Shown here: positions 24,706 through 34,300 of the stretch, one piece after another
Numbering within the stretch: the first letter of the stretch is position 1
How the letters are laid out: the number at the start of each line of letters is the position of its first letter
From: CAZFDT01 sp964518335
GTDB taxonomy: Bacteria > Planctomycetota > Phycisphaerae > Phycisphaerales > Phycisphaeraceae
Reading direction: 5' to 3'
Assembly: GCA_964518335.1 (NCBI GenBank)
Contig: CAZFDT010000003.1
Coordinates: 62,001 to 126,000, forward strand
Length of the DNA: 64,000 nucleotides
Position numbers and translations under genes: made by a program
The notes under the pieces: model-generated
Seen by the model: the letters and a program-made list of their open reading frames with translations, nothing else
Told to the model about the DNA's origin: nothing
The model's database searches: none

Positions 24706-25945
24706 GCAGTTGCAGCATCAGCTCCGCGTGGCGACGGGTCGAGCCCTGCCGCGACCGGATCACGGCAACCCCGCGCCGCGCCAGCTCCGTCGCACGGGTG
24801 CGATCGGCAAGCAGCTCAGCGGCGGCGCGGCCCGGCGCGTCCGTCACGATCAGCCCGCCCGCGTCACGCAACGTCGCGACCGCGTCGGCGAAGTCCGCGT
24901 GGTGCGGGCCGATCACCGTCGGCTTGCCCAGCGCCACCGGCTCCATCACGTCGCTGCCGTACAACCCCAGAAAACTTCGCCCCACGAGGCACACGTCGGC
25001 GAGGGCATACGCCTTGCGCAGCTCGCCGATGGTGTCGAGCAGGAAAAGACGGGCGTCGGGTGTTGGGTGTCGGGTGTCGGGTTTTGTGCGGCGGACGATG
25101 GTGGGGTCAAGTGCAGCGACCTCGTCGAACCGCTCGGGCTTGCGCGGCACGAGCACGAGCTGCGCGTCGCGCGGGCACGTGTCCAGCAGCAGCCGCTCCT
25201 CGCCCGGCCCCGTCGAGCCCGCCACGATCAGCGGACGCCCGCGGTCGATGCCCATCTCGGCTGCGAGCCGGTCGGCCCCGGCCACGTGCTCGGCGACCTG
25301 GGCCGTGTCCCACTTCATCGTGTCCAGCACGCGAACGCGATCGTCGGGCACACCAAGATCGGTGAACCGCGCGGCGTACTCGGGCGTCTGGCAGGCCACT
25401 GCAGCGAGCCGACCATACATCCGCCGCACGATCGGACGCAGCAGCGCGTAACGCCTGTGGCTGCGCTCGGTCAGCCGGCCGTTGATGACGCAAACGGGTA
25501 TGTCGCGCTTCCGGCACGCCTCGACGAAGTTGGGCCACACCTCGTTCTCCACCAGCGCCACGGCATCCGGCCGCACCGCGTCGAGAAACCGCCTCACCGC
25601 ACACGAAAAATCCAGCGGATACCGCACGACCGCGTGCCTCGCGCCGTACAACTGCTCCGCCCGCGCGATCCCCGTGTTCGTCGTCGCACTGATGACGATC
25701 TCGACCTCCGGCTGCTCGCGTTCGAGCATCTCCACCAGCAGCCGCACCAGGTTCGTCTCCCCCACGCTCACCGTATGGATCAACAACCTCCGCGTTTTAG
25801 CGTTGCGGCGTTGCGGCGTTTTAGCGTTCCCCAGCCTCCCCCCCCAGTCCGTCCGCCACTTGCCCGTGCGCAGCATCTGCCACCCCCACACGGGGCTGCT
25901 CGCGACGGCCCCGGCGACGTATAGAAGGTCCATGGCGATCGACAT
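24695..25945 (-). CDS. waaA: 3-deoxy-D-manno-octulosonic acid (Kdo) transferase
   Basis: A 416-residue membrane-anchored glycosyltransferase (N-terminal hydrophobic MDLLYVAGAVASS) that adds Kdo to lipid A. HTVSVGE carries the catalytic Glu, ENEVWPNFVEACRKRDI and INGRLTERS are family motifs, and VGRSFLGLYGSDVMEP is the C-terminal donor-binding region. ATG 25945 was chosen because TACAAT lies 7 bp upstream; 25954 and 25933 are alternatives. Two low-complexity inserts are odd: NAKTPQRRNAKTRR near residue 45 and PDTRHPTPDAR near residue 300, both encoded by short repeats. Confidence 0.87.
   Translation of the reverse strand: MSIAMDLLYVAGAVASSPVWGWQMLRTGKWRTDWGGRLGNAKTPQRRNAKTRRLLIHTVSVGETNLVRLLVEMLEREQPEVEIVISATTNTGIARAEQLYGARHAVVRYPLDFSCAVRRFLDAVRPDAVALVENEVWPNFVEACRKRDIPVCVINGRLTERSHRRYALLRPIVRRMYGRLAAVACQTPEYAARFTDLGVPDDRVRVLDTMKWDTAQVAEHVAGADRLAAEMGIDRGRPLIVAGSTGPGEERLLLDTCPRDAQLVLVPRKPERFDEVAALDPTIVRRTKPDTRHPTPDARLFLLDTIGELRKAYALADVCLVGRSFLGLYGSDVMEPVALGKPTVIGPHHADFADAVATLRDAGGLIVTDAPGRAAAELLADRTRATELARRGVAVIRSRQGSTRRHAELMLQLLRA
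25051..25081. repeat. GGG-heptamer tandem repeat inside waaA (potential G-quadruplex)
   Basis: Five GGG runs separated by 4-nt loops (GGGCGTC, GGGTGTT, GGGTGTC, GGGTGTC, GGG) make 4.4 copies of a 7-bp unit. The G-rich strand is the template strand of waaA. The unit length is not a multiple of three. Confidence 0.85.
25792..25828. repeat. Direct repeat inside waaA encoding NAKT twice
   Basis: GCGTTTTAGCGTT occurs at 25792-25804 and again at 25816-25828, a 24-bp period that keeps the reading frame and produces NAKTPQRRNAKTRR. Confidence 0.8.
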
Positions 25946-25952
25946 GGCCGCC

Positions 25953-25958
25953 ATTGTA
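25953..25958 (-). promoter_or_regulatory. -10-like box for waaA
   Basis: TACAAT on the minus strand is 7 bp upstream of the ATG at 25945. Confidence 0.4.
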
Positions 25959-25967
25959 AAGCCGCGA

Positions 25968-26016
25968 CCATGGGTCGCGCTGCCGGGGACCGGGGACGCG
26001 TAGCGTCCCGGCTATG
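25968..26016. repeat. Intergenic hairpin repeat, family 2, copy B
   Basis: It shares with copy A the right half: a CCGGGG lead, a hairpin (GGGACGCGTAGCGTCCC) and the end CCCGGCTATG (26007-26016). The left arm is degraded. It lies between divergent waaA and metG. Confidence 0.65.
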
Positions 26017-26030
26017 AAATCAAACGCCGC

Positions 26031-26036
26031 TACAAT
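26031..26036 (+). promoter_or_regulatory. -10-like box for metG
   Basis: TACAAT is 8 bp before the ATG at 26045; no Shine-Dalgarno is present. Confidence 0.45.
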
Positions 26037-26044
26037 CCCCACCT

Positions 26045-27676
26045 ATGCCCCCGGAAGTCAAACAACCCGACACGTTCTACGTCACGACGCCGATCTACTA
26101 CGTCAACGACAAGCCGCACCTGGGGCACGTCTATACGACGATGGTCGCCGATGTCGTTGCCCGCTATCACCGGCTGCGCGGCGACGACACGTTTTTCCTC
26201 ACCGGCGTCGATGAACATGCCGCCAAGGTCAGCGAGAAGGCCGCGGCGATGGGCCTGACGCCCCAGCAGTGGGCCGACCAGAACGCCGCGGCGTTCAAGG
26301 ATGTGTTCGCCCGGCTGGAGATGACCAACGACGACTTCGTCCGCACCAGCGAGGAGCGGCACAAGGCGAAGGTGCGCGAGTACGTCGCGGCTCTCCTCAA
26401 GAGCGGCGACGTGTACCCCGGCGAGTACGAGGGCTGGTACGACGCCGGCCAGGAGGAGTACGTCCCCGAGAACAAGGCCAAGGAGTACGGCTACAAGAGC
26501 CCCGTCAACGGCAAGCCCCTGATCCGCAAGAAGGAGAAGAACTACTTCTTCAAGCTCAGCGCGTATCGCCAGCAGGTGCTCGACCACATCGCCGCGAACC
26601 CGACGTTCGTGCAGCCCGACGCCCGCCGCAATGAGATCGTCAACCGCATCAGGGAGGCGGAGGACGTGCCGATCAGCCGCACCGGCAGCGGCGGCTGGGG
26701 CATCCCCGTCCCGGGCGACGAGGAGCAGACGATCTACGTGTGGATCGACGCGCTGTTCAACTATCTGAGCTACATCGACACGCCCGAGCGACGCAAATAC
26801 TGGCGAGCCGGGCCGTCCTCGGCCCCGGAGAGTAACTGCGGTGCCGTCCACTTCATCGCCAAAGACATCCTCTGGTTCCACGCCAGCGTCTGGCCGGGCA
26901 TGCTGCTGGCCCTGAAGAAATGCCCCGGCTACGACTGGGTCAACCTCCCGCGCCAAATCTACAGCCACAGCTACTGGGTCAGCGAGTCCGGCGAGAAAAT
27001 GAGCAAATCGCTGGGCAACTTCCTCGACCCCGCCGCCATCGACAACTACGTCCGCGAGTTCGGCCTCGACGCCCTGCGCTACTTCCTCGCCACGAGGGGA
27101 CCGCTGGGCACGACCGACAGCACCTTCAGCGCCGAACTCTTCGCCGAGGTGTACAACAGTGATCTGGCGAACACATTTGGCAATTCGTGCAGTCGTGTGA
27201 CGCAGATGATCGGAAAGTATTTCGAAGCGAAGGTTCCATCCGCCAATAGCCAATGGTCCAAGGCAGAATCAGTTGAACTTTTTGCAGACGGAGTGGTCGA
27301 GGAATTTCACTCAACCGCACTTAATGGTGCTTCAGATCAAGCACTTGCTGTAGTGCGGCTTGTTGACTCCTACATCGAAGAAACATCTCCCTTCAAACTC
27401 GCGAAGGATCCCGCCAAGCTGCTTCCGGGGGCGGAGGTCGGGACGATTCTTTACAACTGTGCCGAGGCGTTGCGGATTGCGTCGGTGTTGTTGTGGCCGT
27501 TTATTCCGGATGCCTGCGAGGCGTTCTGGGGGCGGATCGGGTGTGGGGAGTATGCCAAGGCGTTGGCGAATAACGGGCGCGGCGATCTGGCGAAGTGGGT
27601 GACGTGGGGGCAACTGCAGCCGGGGACGCCGATCGAGAAGGGCGATCCTCTGTTTCCGCGGTATCAGCCCAGGTGA
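26045..27676 (+). CDS. metG: Methionyl-tRNA synthetase
   Basis: A 543-residue class I aminoacyl-tRNA synthetase. The HIGH-type motif is PHLGH (near residue 21), FFLTGVDEHAAKV follows, and GEKMSKSLGN is the KMSKS loop (about residue 318). The cysteine knuckles of E. coli-type enzymes are absent in the connective domain and there is no C-terminal tRNA-binding domain, which fits the short form. Odd: about 27158-27410 (roughly residues 372-455, the anticodon-binding helices) uses A/T-ending codons unlike the rest of the gene. Confidence 0.93.
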   Translation: MPPEVKQPDTFYVTTPIYYVNDKPHLGHVYTTMVADVVARYHRLRGDDTFFLTGVDEHAAKVSEKAAAMGLTPQQWADQNAAAFKDVFARLEMTNDDFVRTSEERHKAKVREYVAALLKSGDVYPGEYEGWYDAGQEEYVPENKAKEYGYKSPVNGKPLIRKKEKNYFFKLSAYRQQVLDHIAANPTFVQPDARRNEIVNRIREAEDVPISRTGSGGWGIPVPGDEEQTIYVWIDALFNYLSYIDTPERRKYWRAGPSSAPESNCGAVHFIAKDILWFHASVWPGMLLALKKCPGYDWVNLPRQIYSHSYWVSESGEKMSKSLGNFLDPAAIDNYVREFGLDALRYFLATRGPLGTTDSTFSAELFAEVYNSDLANTFGNSCSRVTQMIGKYFEAKVPSANSQWSKAESVELFADGVVEEFHSTALNGASDQALAVVRLVDSYIEETSPFKLAKDPAKLLPGAEVGTILYNCAEALRIASVLLWPFIPDACEAFWGRIGCGEYAKALANNGRGDLAKWVTWGQLQPGTPIEKGDPLFPRYQPR

Positions 27677-27679
27677 GTA

Positions 27680-27702
27680 CATAGCCGGGCCATTCTGGCC
27701 CG
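27680..27702. repeat. Intergenic hairpin repeat, family 2, copy C (left part)
   Basis: It begins with the same CATAGCCGGG as copy A and forms a short hairpin CGGGCC-ATTCT-GGCCCG followed by TTTA. It lies between convergent genes and could help terminate both. Confidence 0.5.
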
Positions 27703-27703
27703 T

Positions 27704-30700
27704 TTACTTCCTCGTGCTTTCGACGCGGCGTTGGATGCCCATGGGGGCGCGGCCGGGGCCGGGGCCGATGACCTCGAAGCGGTTGTCGGCCAGGCGCCAG
27801 CGGAGTCTTCGGGCGGTGAGCTGGCCCAGCGGCTCGTCCTCGTCCTGGACGGTGACGAGCCGCCGGCCGTCGCCGAAGATATCGACGCCCCCGGAAGTCC
27901 CGTCGTAGTGCGCGTGGTCGGCGAAGATGGTGGTCGTGCCCTCGCGGATGCGGACGTTGCCGTCGGCCTTGACGGTCTGGACCTGGGGCTTGGGCGCGTC
28001 GCCGGCGAGCCAGACGCTCATGCCGCCGCCCTCGGACGTTTCCTGGTCTGCGGCGAGGGTGTCGCAGTTGATCTGGACGACGCTGGGGCTTTGTGGCGTT
28101 TTGTGCAGCATCATCACGTCGTCTTTGATGAGCAGGTCATTATTCCTGGCGTCGAGCTGCAGTGAACCCGTCCAGGTGAAGAGCGTCTGGCCCTTGCCGG
28201 TGATGAACACGGGCTGGTCGCGCGCGGGCTTTTCGGCTGCGGGTTTGGGCGGGCGCAGCCCGGAGGGAACGGGCGGCGCCTTGGGCGGCGACGGGGGCGG
28301 GGTGTCCGCGGCGGTGGGCGTGGGATCGAGGTTCGTGGACACGGGCGCCGAGGCGACCGGGCCTCGATGCAGGCCGCGGTAGTCCTCGACGAGCATCGAG
28401 CCTTTGCCATGAACGGCGACGCGCTCGTCGGGATTGGTGAAGACGATGGACGGTCCCGCCAGGCGCAGCCGGGTGTCCATGTGGGTGGCGGGGTCGTCGG
28501 GCGGCCCGTCGTAGCTCATGGCCAGGAACACGGCGTCGGCGCGGGGCTGGGCGTCGCTGCCTGTTGCAGTGAGCTTGCGGATGGCGCGGTCGCCGCCCAA
28601 GAGCGTGGCCATGCCCTGGGCCTGGTCGCGTGGCTCGAACTCGAGGTGCAGCTCGCGCGACGTCAGCTTGGTGCGGTCGCGCGCCGAGGACGTGGCGGCG
28701 GCCACGTCGCCGACGAACACGGCCAGGCCCGCCGCATCGTCGTAGCGCATGGCCTGCGTCCAGGCGACGTTGAGATGTGTCGGCTGCGCGTCGGGATCGC
28801 TGGCGTCGCGGCCGGTGACGAACGTGAGCGAGCCCGGTCCGGGCACATGCGCCTGGCGGGAGTTCTCGTACATCACGATGCGCTGGCCGTGCAGTTCGCC
28901 ATCCTCGCGCATGACGCGGGCCATGCTTGTGGCGTTGCCGAAAAGCTCGGCCTCGCCCTTGACGGCGTCGGCGACGAGCAGGTGGGCCAGTGCGGCAAAC
29001 CCGCCGCTGTCCTCCGGTTGCACATCGACGCGCACGTCATCCTCGGCCCGCAGCGTCCGCACCGCGACCTTGCCCCCCTCGTCGGCGCCCAGGCCCACGT
29101 CCAGGCGATTGGCCCACAGCGTCTGCTGGGGCCGCACGATCTTCACCCGCTCGCGGGCCTGCATGGCCGTGGGCACGCTGCGTCCGTCGGGCGTGGGGGC
29201 GAGATCGATCACCAGCGTCTGGGCGTCGATGGCCATGGCGTCTTGCGGCGCGTCGCCCCGGGCATCGACGTGAACGTCGCCGGAGGCGTCCAGTCGCTGG
29301 ATCGACTGCCGCGACGACCGGTTCACTGCAGCAGGCGGGGTCAGCGCGGCGGCAAGCCGCTGTGCCGTGAGGTCGAATTGCGGGTGCGTGGCTTTCACGT
29401 CGCCGCGGAAATCGGCGGTGCGCACGGCCCGGACCGCCGTCGTCTGCTCGTCGCCGTCGGCCCTATCGCGCAGGTAGAACGTCAGGTCCAGCCGGTCGGT
29501 CCATGCGATGCGCATCGGCTGGGTCGCTTCGGCGTCGGGGGCTTCGACCTGGGCCTGAGCGATCAGCTCGCCGGGGCCGATCACGTAACCCGTGCCTTGG
29601 GACTGATCGATCGACAGCGACGAGCCGCGCAGCTCGCCCAGTTCACTGGACTGGACGATCAGCGGATGCTCATCGCTGGCGGCCATGGCGACGCGCTGCG
29701 ACTGCTCGGTGTAAGTGACGGATGCGGCGGTCGCCGTGTCGCCGCGCGGCGTGATGATTCGCACGGGAGAACCGTGCAGAATCACCATTCGGTCCTCCGG
29801 CCCCGCCAGTCCGTCGGGCGCGGTTTCCTCAGGCGACACGATGAGCTTGCCCGTCCACGTGATGACCACATCATCGGCGGCGACGACGGCGAGCGTGGGG
29901 TTTTTCGTCTGCGGCAAGGCAGGTGACGCCGGCGCCGCATCGACCTGGGCCACTGTCACGATGTTGAATCCCGCCGTCCGCGGCGGGTCGATCGCGCGCG
30001 ATGGGCGCGTGTGTGCCGACGGCGCCGCCGGCGCTGCGGCTGCATCACTCGTCGCCGGAGACTGCTCGTCTTCGTCGAAGCTGAACAACACCTGCATGGT
30101 GTCGGCATCGATCGTTCCCGAGGCGCTGACGATGCGCACGTTCTTCTCGAACGTGGCGCGGTAATACTGAGGCCCGCGCGGAGGCTCGGGCTCGGTCGCG
30201 GCGGCCTGCTCGCGGCGACGCTCCTCACGCTCGCGCTGGCGCTGCTGTCGTGGCGTGGGGGGATCGTCCTGGGCCCGAGATGGCTGGGCCGGCGGCAGGA
30301 CCACCGCCGGGGGTTCGACCGGCTCGCGCTCGGGACGTTCGCGCGCGACGCGCGGCTTGATCCGCAGCGCCTCGCCCGTCGCCACCTCCAGACGTTCGAT
30401 GCGGTTGCGGCGCTCGTTGTAGTTGACCCGCAGCCCCTTGCCCACGAAGTCCACCGCCGGACCGGTCAGGTGCACCGGGCTGTTGGAATCGATCTGACCC
30501 AGTTCGACGTCGAACGCGGCCTCGTCGAGATAGAGGCGAAGCTGGGTGTGCGGCGAGTCGTCGTCGAGATCAGGCCGGCTGTTGTCGGGCGACTCGAAGA
30601 GCGTGACGACGACATCGCCTTCGAAGTCGCCGCTGCGTGGCTGGTTGTTGGGCGCGACGAAGACGCCACGCGCGGCCGTGATCTGCAGGACGCGCCACGG

Positions 30701-31036
30701 CTCCATGTGCATGCGCATGCCCGGCAGCTCGACGCGCATCAGCCCCTGGGGCAGGGGGGTGACGCGCTGGCCCCAGAACTGCCAGAGCCTGCCGCGGTCG
30801 AGGCGTTCGACCTGGTACTGGCCGGTGGCGATGGGTCCGGTTTCAGGTCGAGCCGGGGCGCGGACGAGGTCGCGTGGGGTGATGCCTGGCGTGGGCGGGG
30901 CGGGCGCGGGGGTGTTTTCGGCGGCGCCGGTCGAGCCGGGCGTGGTCAGTTGAGGCGTGTCGCTGAGGAACGTGACCAGCAGCACCGCCACCGCCAGCAC
31001 GATCGCCCCGCCGATGATGAGCAGCCGTTGGCCCAT
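27704..31036 (-). CDS. Giant LptA/LptC-like envelope protein
   Basis: A 1,110-residue protein with one N-terminal membrane segment (LLIIGGAIVLAVAVLLVTFL) and a long periplasmic part. Repeated beta-rich units such as YRATFEKNVRIVSASGTIDADTMQVLF, ADFRGDVKATHPQFDLTAQRL and VKADGNVRIREGTTTIFADHAHYD resemble the OstA/LptA/LptC beta-jellyroll that carries lipopolysaccharide across the periplasm. The single anchor is LptC-like. Normal LptC is about 190 residues, so several slices may be fused into a bridge. waaA nearby supports an LPS role. The family call is by motif only. Confidence 0.6.
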   Translation of the reverse strand: MGQRLLIIGGAIVLAVAVLLVTFLSDTPQLTTPGSTGAAENTPAPAPPTPGITPRDLVRAPARPETGPIATGQYQVERLDRGRLWQFWGQRVTPLPQGLMRVELPGMRMHMEPWRVLQITAARGVFVAPNNQPRSGDFEGDVVVTLFESPDNSRPDLDDDSPHTQLRLYLDEAAFDVELGQIDSNSPVHLTGPAVDFVGKGLRVNYNERRNRIERLEVATGEALRIKPRVARERPEREPVEPPAVVLPPAQPSRAQDDPPTPRQQRQREREERRREQAAATEPEPPRGPQYYRATFEKNVRIVSASGTIDADTMQVLFSFDEDEQSPATSDAAAAPAAPSAHTRPSRAIDPPRTAGFNIVTVAQVDAAPASPALPQTKNPTLAVVAADDVVITWTGKLIVSPEETAPDGLAGPEDRMVILHGSPVRIITPRGDTATAASVTYTEQSQRVAMAASDEHPLIVQSSELGELRGSSLSIDQSQGTGYVIGPGELIAQAQVEAPDAEATQPMRIAWTDRLDLTFYLRDRADGDEQTTAVRAVRTADFRGDVKATHPQFDLTAQRLAAALTPPAAVNRSSRQSIQRLDASGDVHVDARGDAPQDAMAIDAQTLVIDLAPTPDGRSVPTAMQARERVKIVRPQQTLWANRLDVGLGADEGGKVAVRTLRAEDDVRVDVQPEDSGGFAALAHLLVADAVKGEAELFGNATSMARVMREDGELHGQRIVMYENSRQAHVPGPGSLTFVTGRDASDPDAQPTHLNVAWTQAMRYDDAAGLAVFVGDVAAATSSARDRTKLTSRELHLEFEPRDQAQGMATLLGGDRAIRKLTATGSDAQPRADAVFLAMSYDGPPDDPATHMDTRLRLAGPSIVFTNPDERVAVHGKGSMLVEDYRGLHRGPVASAPVSTNLDPTPTAADTPPPSPPKAPPVPSGLRPPKPAAEKPARDQPVFITGKGQTLFTWTGSLQLDARNNDLLIKDDVMMLHKTPQSPSVVQINCDTLAADQETSEGGGMSVWLAGDAPKPQVQTVKADGNVRIREGTTTIFADHAHYDGTSGGVDIFGDGRRLVTVQDEDEPLGQLTARRLRWRLADNRFEVIGPGPGRAPMGIQRRVESTRK

Positions 31037-31042
31037 TGGGTT

Positions 31043-31048
31043 AGTTTA
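31043..31048 (-). promoter_or_regulatory. -10-like box for the LptA/LptC-like gene
   Basis: TAAACT on the minus strand is 6 bp before the ATG at 31036. Confidence 0.4.
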
Positions 31049-31171
31049 TCCGATCCTGTCCGACGCATGATTCGCGGGGAGGTTCCCGGAAACTGCCCGG
31101 GGCCGATCATTGTAAACAGTTGCTATGGCGACGTTTGCGAAGGAATCGTGCGTCAGGGGTAAAGATGACCA

Positions 31172-31201
31172 TTGTCGCCCGACGCCTCCGTCCCTTATAA
31201 T
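31172..31201 (+). promoter_or_regulatory. Sigma70-type promoter upstream of the indolepyruvate oxidoreductase
   Basis: TTGTCG (31172-31177) and a perfect TATAAT (31196-31201) are 18 bp apart. Transcription from here would give a leader of about 175 nt. Confidence 0.6.
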
Positions 31202-31383
31202 CGCGGGCACACTGAGCCTGACGTGGTCAGTGCGCGCGTGCCCAGGGACGGGCAGCCCGATTGGCCCGGCGTGCCTGCGCCGCGTCGCCGATCGTGTCGG
31301 TTGTCGGGGAAGCACGGAGGCGCATCAGGGGTTTGTCCAACTGAACGAGCCTTGCGCTGCCGCATTGAGGACCGTTGGCCTCC

Positions 31384-34300
31384 ATGAAGATCGACCCACG
31401 ATTCCTCACCACTGCCGGCGCCGAGATCTTCACCGGCAATGAACTGCTGGTGAAAGGCGGCCTCGAAACCGTCGGCGGCGTCCACCTCTACACGGGCTAC
31501 CCCGGCTCGCCGGTGGCAGGGTTCTTCGATGCGCTCGAAGGCATCGGCCCGCTGCTCAACGAGCACGGGGTCGTCGCCAAGATCGCCAACAACGAAGCCT
31601 TGTCCGTCGCCATGGTCAACGGGGCCCAGATGGTCGGGGCTCGGTCGATCACCGCTTTCAAGAGCGTGGGCGTCCACGTCGCGTCCGACGCACTGGCGCT
31701 GGGCGTGCTCGCCGGGACGCAGGGCGACTCGGGCGGATTGATCGTGCTGGGCGACGACCCTTGGAGCGACTCGACGCAGGTTCCCGCCGACTCGCGCTTC
31801 ATCGCCGAGCACATGCGTCTGCCGGTGGTCGAGCCCTGCACGCCGCAGGAGGTTAAGGACTGGGTGGGCCTGTCGTTTCAATTGGGCAAGGCGGGTCAGA
31901 TCTACGTCGGCTACATGATGACGGTGGCGATGGCCGATGGCGGCGGCAGCGTCGAGTGCCGGCCCAACCACTGGCCGACGCTCAACGAGCAGCAGAAGAC
32001 GACGCTCAGCTACGCGAAGGACATCGAGCCGCGGCTGGACCAGACCGTGCTGCTGCCCCCGCGCACGTGGCAGCGCGAGCTGGGCATGGCCGAGCGATTT
32101 GCGGCACTGAAGCAGGCGGCCAGAAAGCTGGGGCTCAACCGCATCCTTTACCGTCCGCAGAAGGACGAGGTCGTGCCGATGGGTTTCATCGCCAGCGGCG
32201 TGGCGTATGCGTACCTCGCCCAGGCGCTGACGGAGATGAACCTGCTGGGCCGCGTGCCGATTCTGAAGCTGGGGATGAGCTATCCGGTGGATGAGGCCAT
32301 TGTCACCGAGTTCGCGCGTCAGTGCCGGCAGGTGATCGTGGTCGAGGAGCGCCGCAGCTTTGTCGAGCGCCAGGTGTTGGAGATTCTCACGCCGCTGAAG
32401 CAGCGTGGCGAGATCGATACGGCGGTGTACGGCAAGCAGTTCCCTGCCGCCGGCGGGCAGCAGATCGCGGGCGTGCCCGAGACGCGAGGGCTCAACCCGT
32501 CGCTGCTGATCGAGCGGCTGGTGCCGCTGTTCCGAGCGCACGCGACTTTGCCGATCGAACTGACCAACGGGCGACTGACCGATGAGCTGGACCGCATTCG
32601 CAGCACCGCCGAAGTGAAGATCGCGCTGCCGTCGCGCACGCCGACGTTCTGCCCCGGCTGCCCGCACCGCGATTCGTCGAGCGTGCTGCTGCAGTTGCGC
32701 CGCGACCTGATGGACCCGCAGTACATGCTGCGTGTCCACAAGCGCAAGCCCGTCGATCTGGTGACGCACGGCGACACCGGCTGCTACACCATGCTCATGT
32801 TCGAGCCGACCAAGCCGCTGATGCACAACTACAGCGGCATGGGCCTGGGCGGCGGCACGGGCAGCGGCGTGGATCCCTTCATCGACAACAAGCAGCTCGT
32901 CTTCATGGGCGACGGCACGTTCTTCCACTCCGGGCAAATCGCCATCAGCCACTCGATCAAAGCCGGCCAGGACATCACCTACATCATCCTCGACAACAAG
33001 ACCACCGCGATGACCGGGCACCAGACGCACCCCGGTCTCGAACTCGACCTTACCGGGCATACGATGTTCGCCCAGGACATCGAGCGCATCGTCAATGCGA
33101 TGATTCCCAAGCAGCTCGCCAAGGACGTGCGCATCGTGCGGATCAATCCCGCCGAGCGCGACCGCTACCGCAAGCTGCTGGAGCAGACGATCCTGGCCGA
33201 CGGCATCAAGATCGTCATCGCCGACAAGGAGTGCGGCATCACGTTCCACCGTCGCAACCGCGGCAAGGAACGCGAGGTCATGCGCGAGCTGGGCTACCTG
33301 CCCCGCAAGACGCACATGAATGTGGCGACCGAGGTGTGCGAATTCTGCCTCGAATGCACCAATCAGACGGGCTGTCCGGGTCTGACGATCACGGAGACCG
33401 ACTACGGCCCGAAGATGCAGACCGATTTTTCCTGGTGCGTCAACGACGGGGCGTGCCACCGCATCCATGCGTGCCCGAGCTTTGAGGAGGTGACGGTCCT
33501 GCGCAAGCAGCCGCCGCGCATGGGCGACGAGCACGTGAGGCTGGACGACCTGCCCGATCCGCCTCGGCCGATCCATGCCGACCAGGACGTGTGGCGCGTC
33601 TATCTCGCCGGCGTCGGGGGCATGGGCATCGGCGTCTGCACCGCCATCCTCACGACCGCCGGCCACCTCATGGGCTACGACGTGCAGTTCCTCGACAAGA
33701 AGGGACTGGCGATCCGCAACGGCGGCGTGTTCAGCCAGTTGGTTTACACGAGAAAGCCCGCGGCTGCATCGTCTTCGACGCTGCCGCGCGGGTTCCACAC
33801 CCCGGTGATCCCTTACGGCAAGGCCGACCTGTTGCTCGGCGTCGATCTGCTCGAAGCCGCCCGCGCGATCGACCCGCAACACCCGTACCGCGTCGCCTCG
33901 ACCGACCGCACCGCCGCCGTGGTCAATACCGCCAAGACGCCGACGATCCTCACACTCATGGGTCGCGACGACTTCGAGGTGGATGCCATCGAGGACGCCA
34001 TCCGCCGTCATACGCAGGCTCATCGGTTCGTCGGCTTCAACGTCGGCGACCTGTGCGAGCGCGTGCTCGACAGCAAGCTTTACGCCAACATCATGATGCT
34101 GGGCATCGCCTTCCAGAAGGGCTACCTGCCGCTGACGCAGGAGGTGATCGAGCAGTCCATCCGCACGGTGATCCGCGGCGAGTTGGAGCGCAATCTGCGT
34201 GCGTTCAACATCGGCCGCAAGATCGCGGTGCGGCCCGACCTGTTCGTGGTGGAACTGCAGCACGAGTACGAGTCGGCCCGCCGGGCGCTTCGCCGCAAGA

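Larger units (their letters stand above)
31037..31383. other. Divergent regulatory region with a long structured leader
   Basis: This 347-bp region separates the LptA/LptC-like gene and the oxidoreductase gene. It contains the promoter at 31172-31201 and then about 175 nt of apparent leader, whose start can fold: GGGCAC (31207-31212) pairs with GTGCCC and inside it ACTGA pairs with TCAGT. I recognise no known riboswitch class and no credible small gene. Confidence 0.45.

Noticed and set aside
28367..29926. Plus-strand frame opposite the LptA/LptC-like gene
   Set aside because: Low-complexity translation; the minus-strand frame is continuous for 1,110 codons with an N-terminal anchor and repeated strand motifs.
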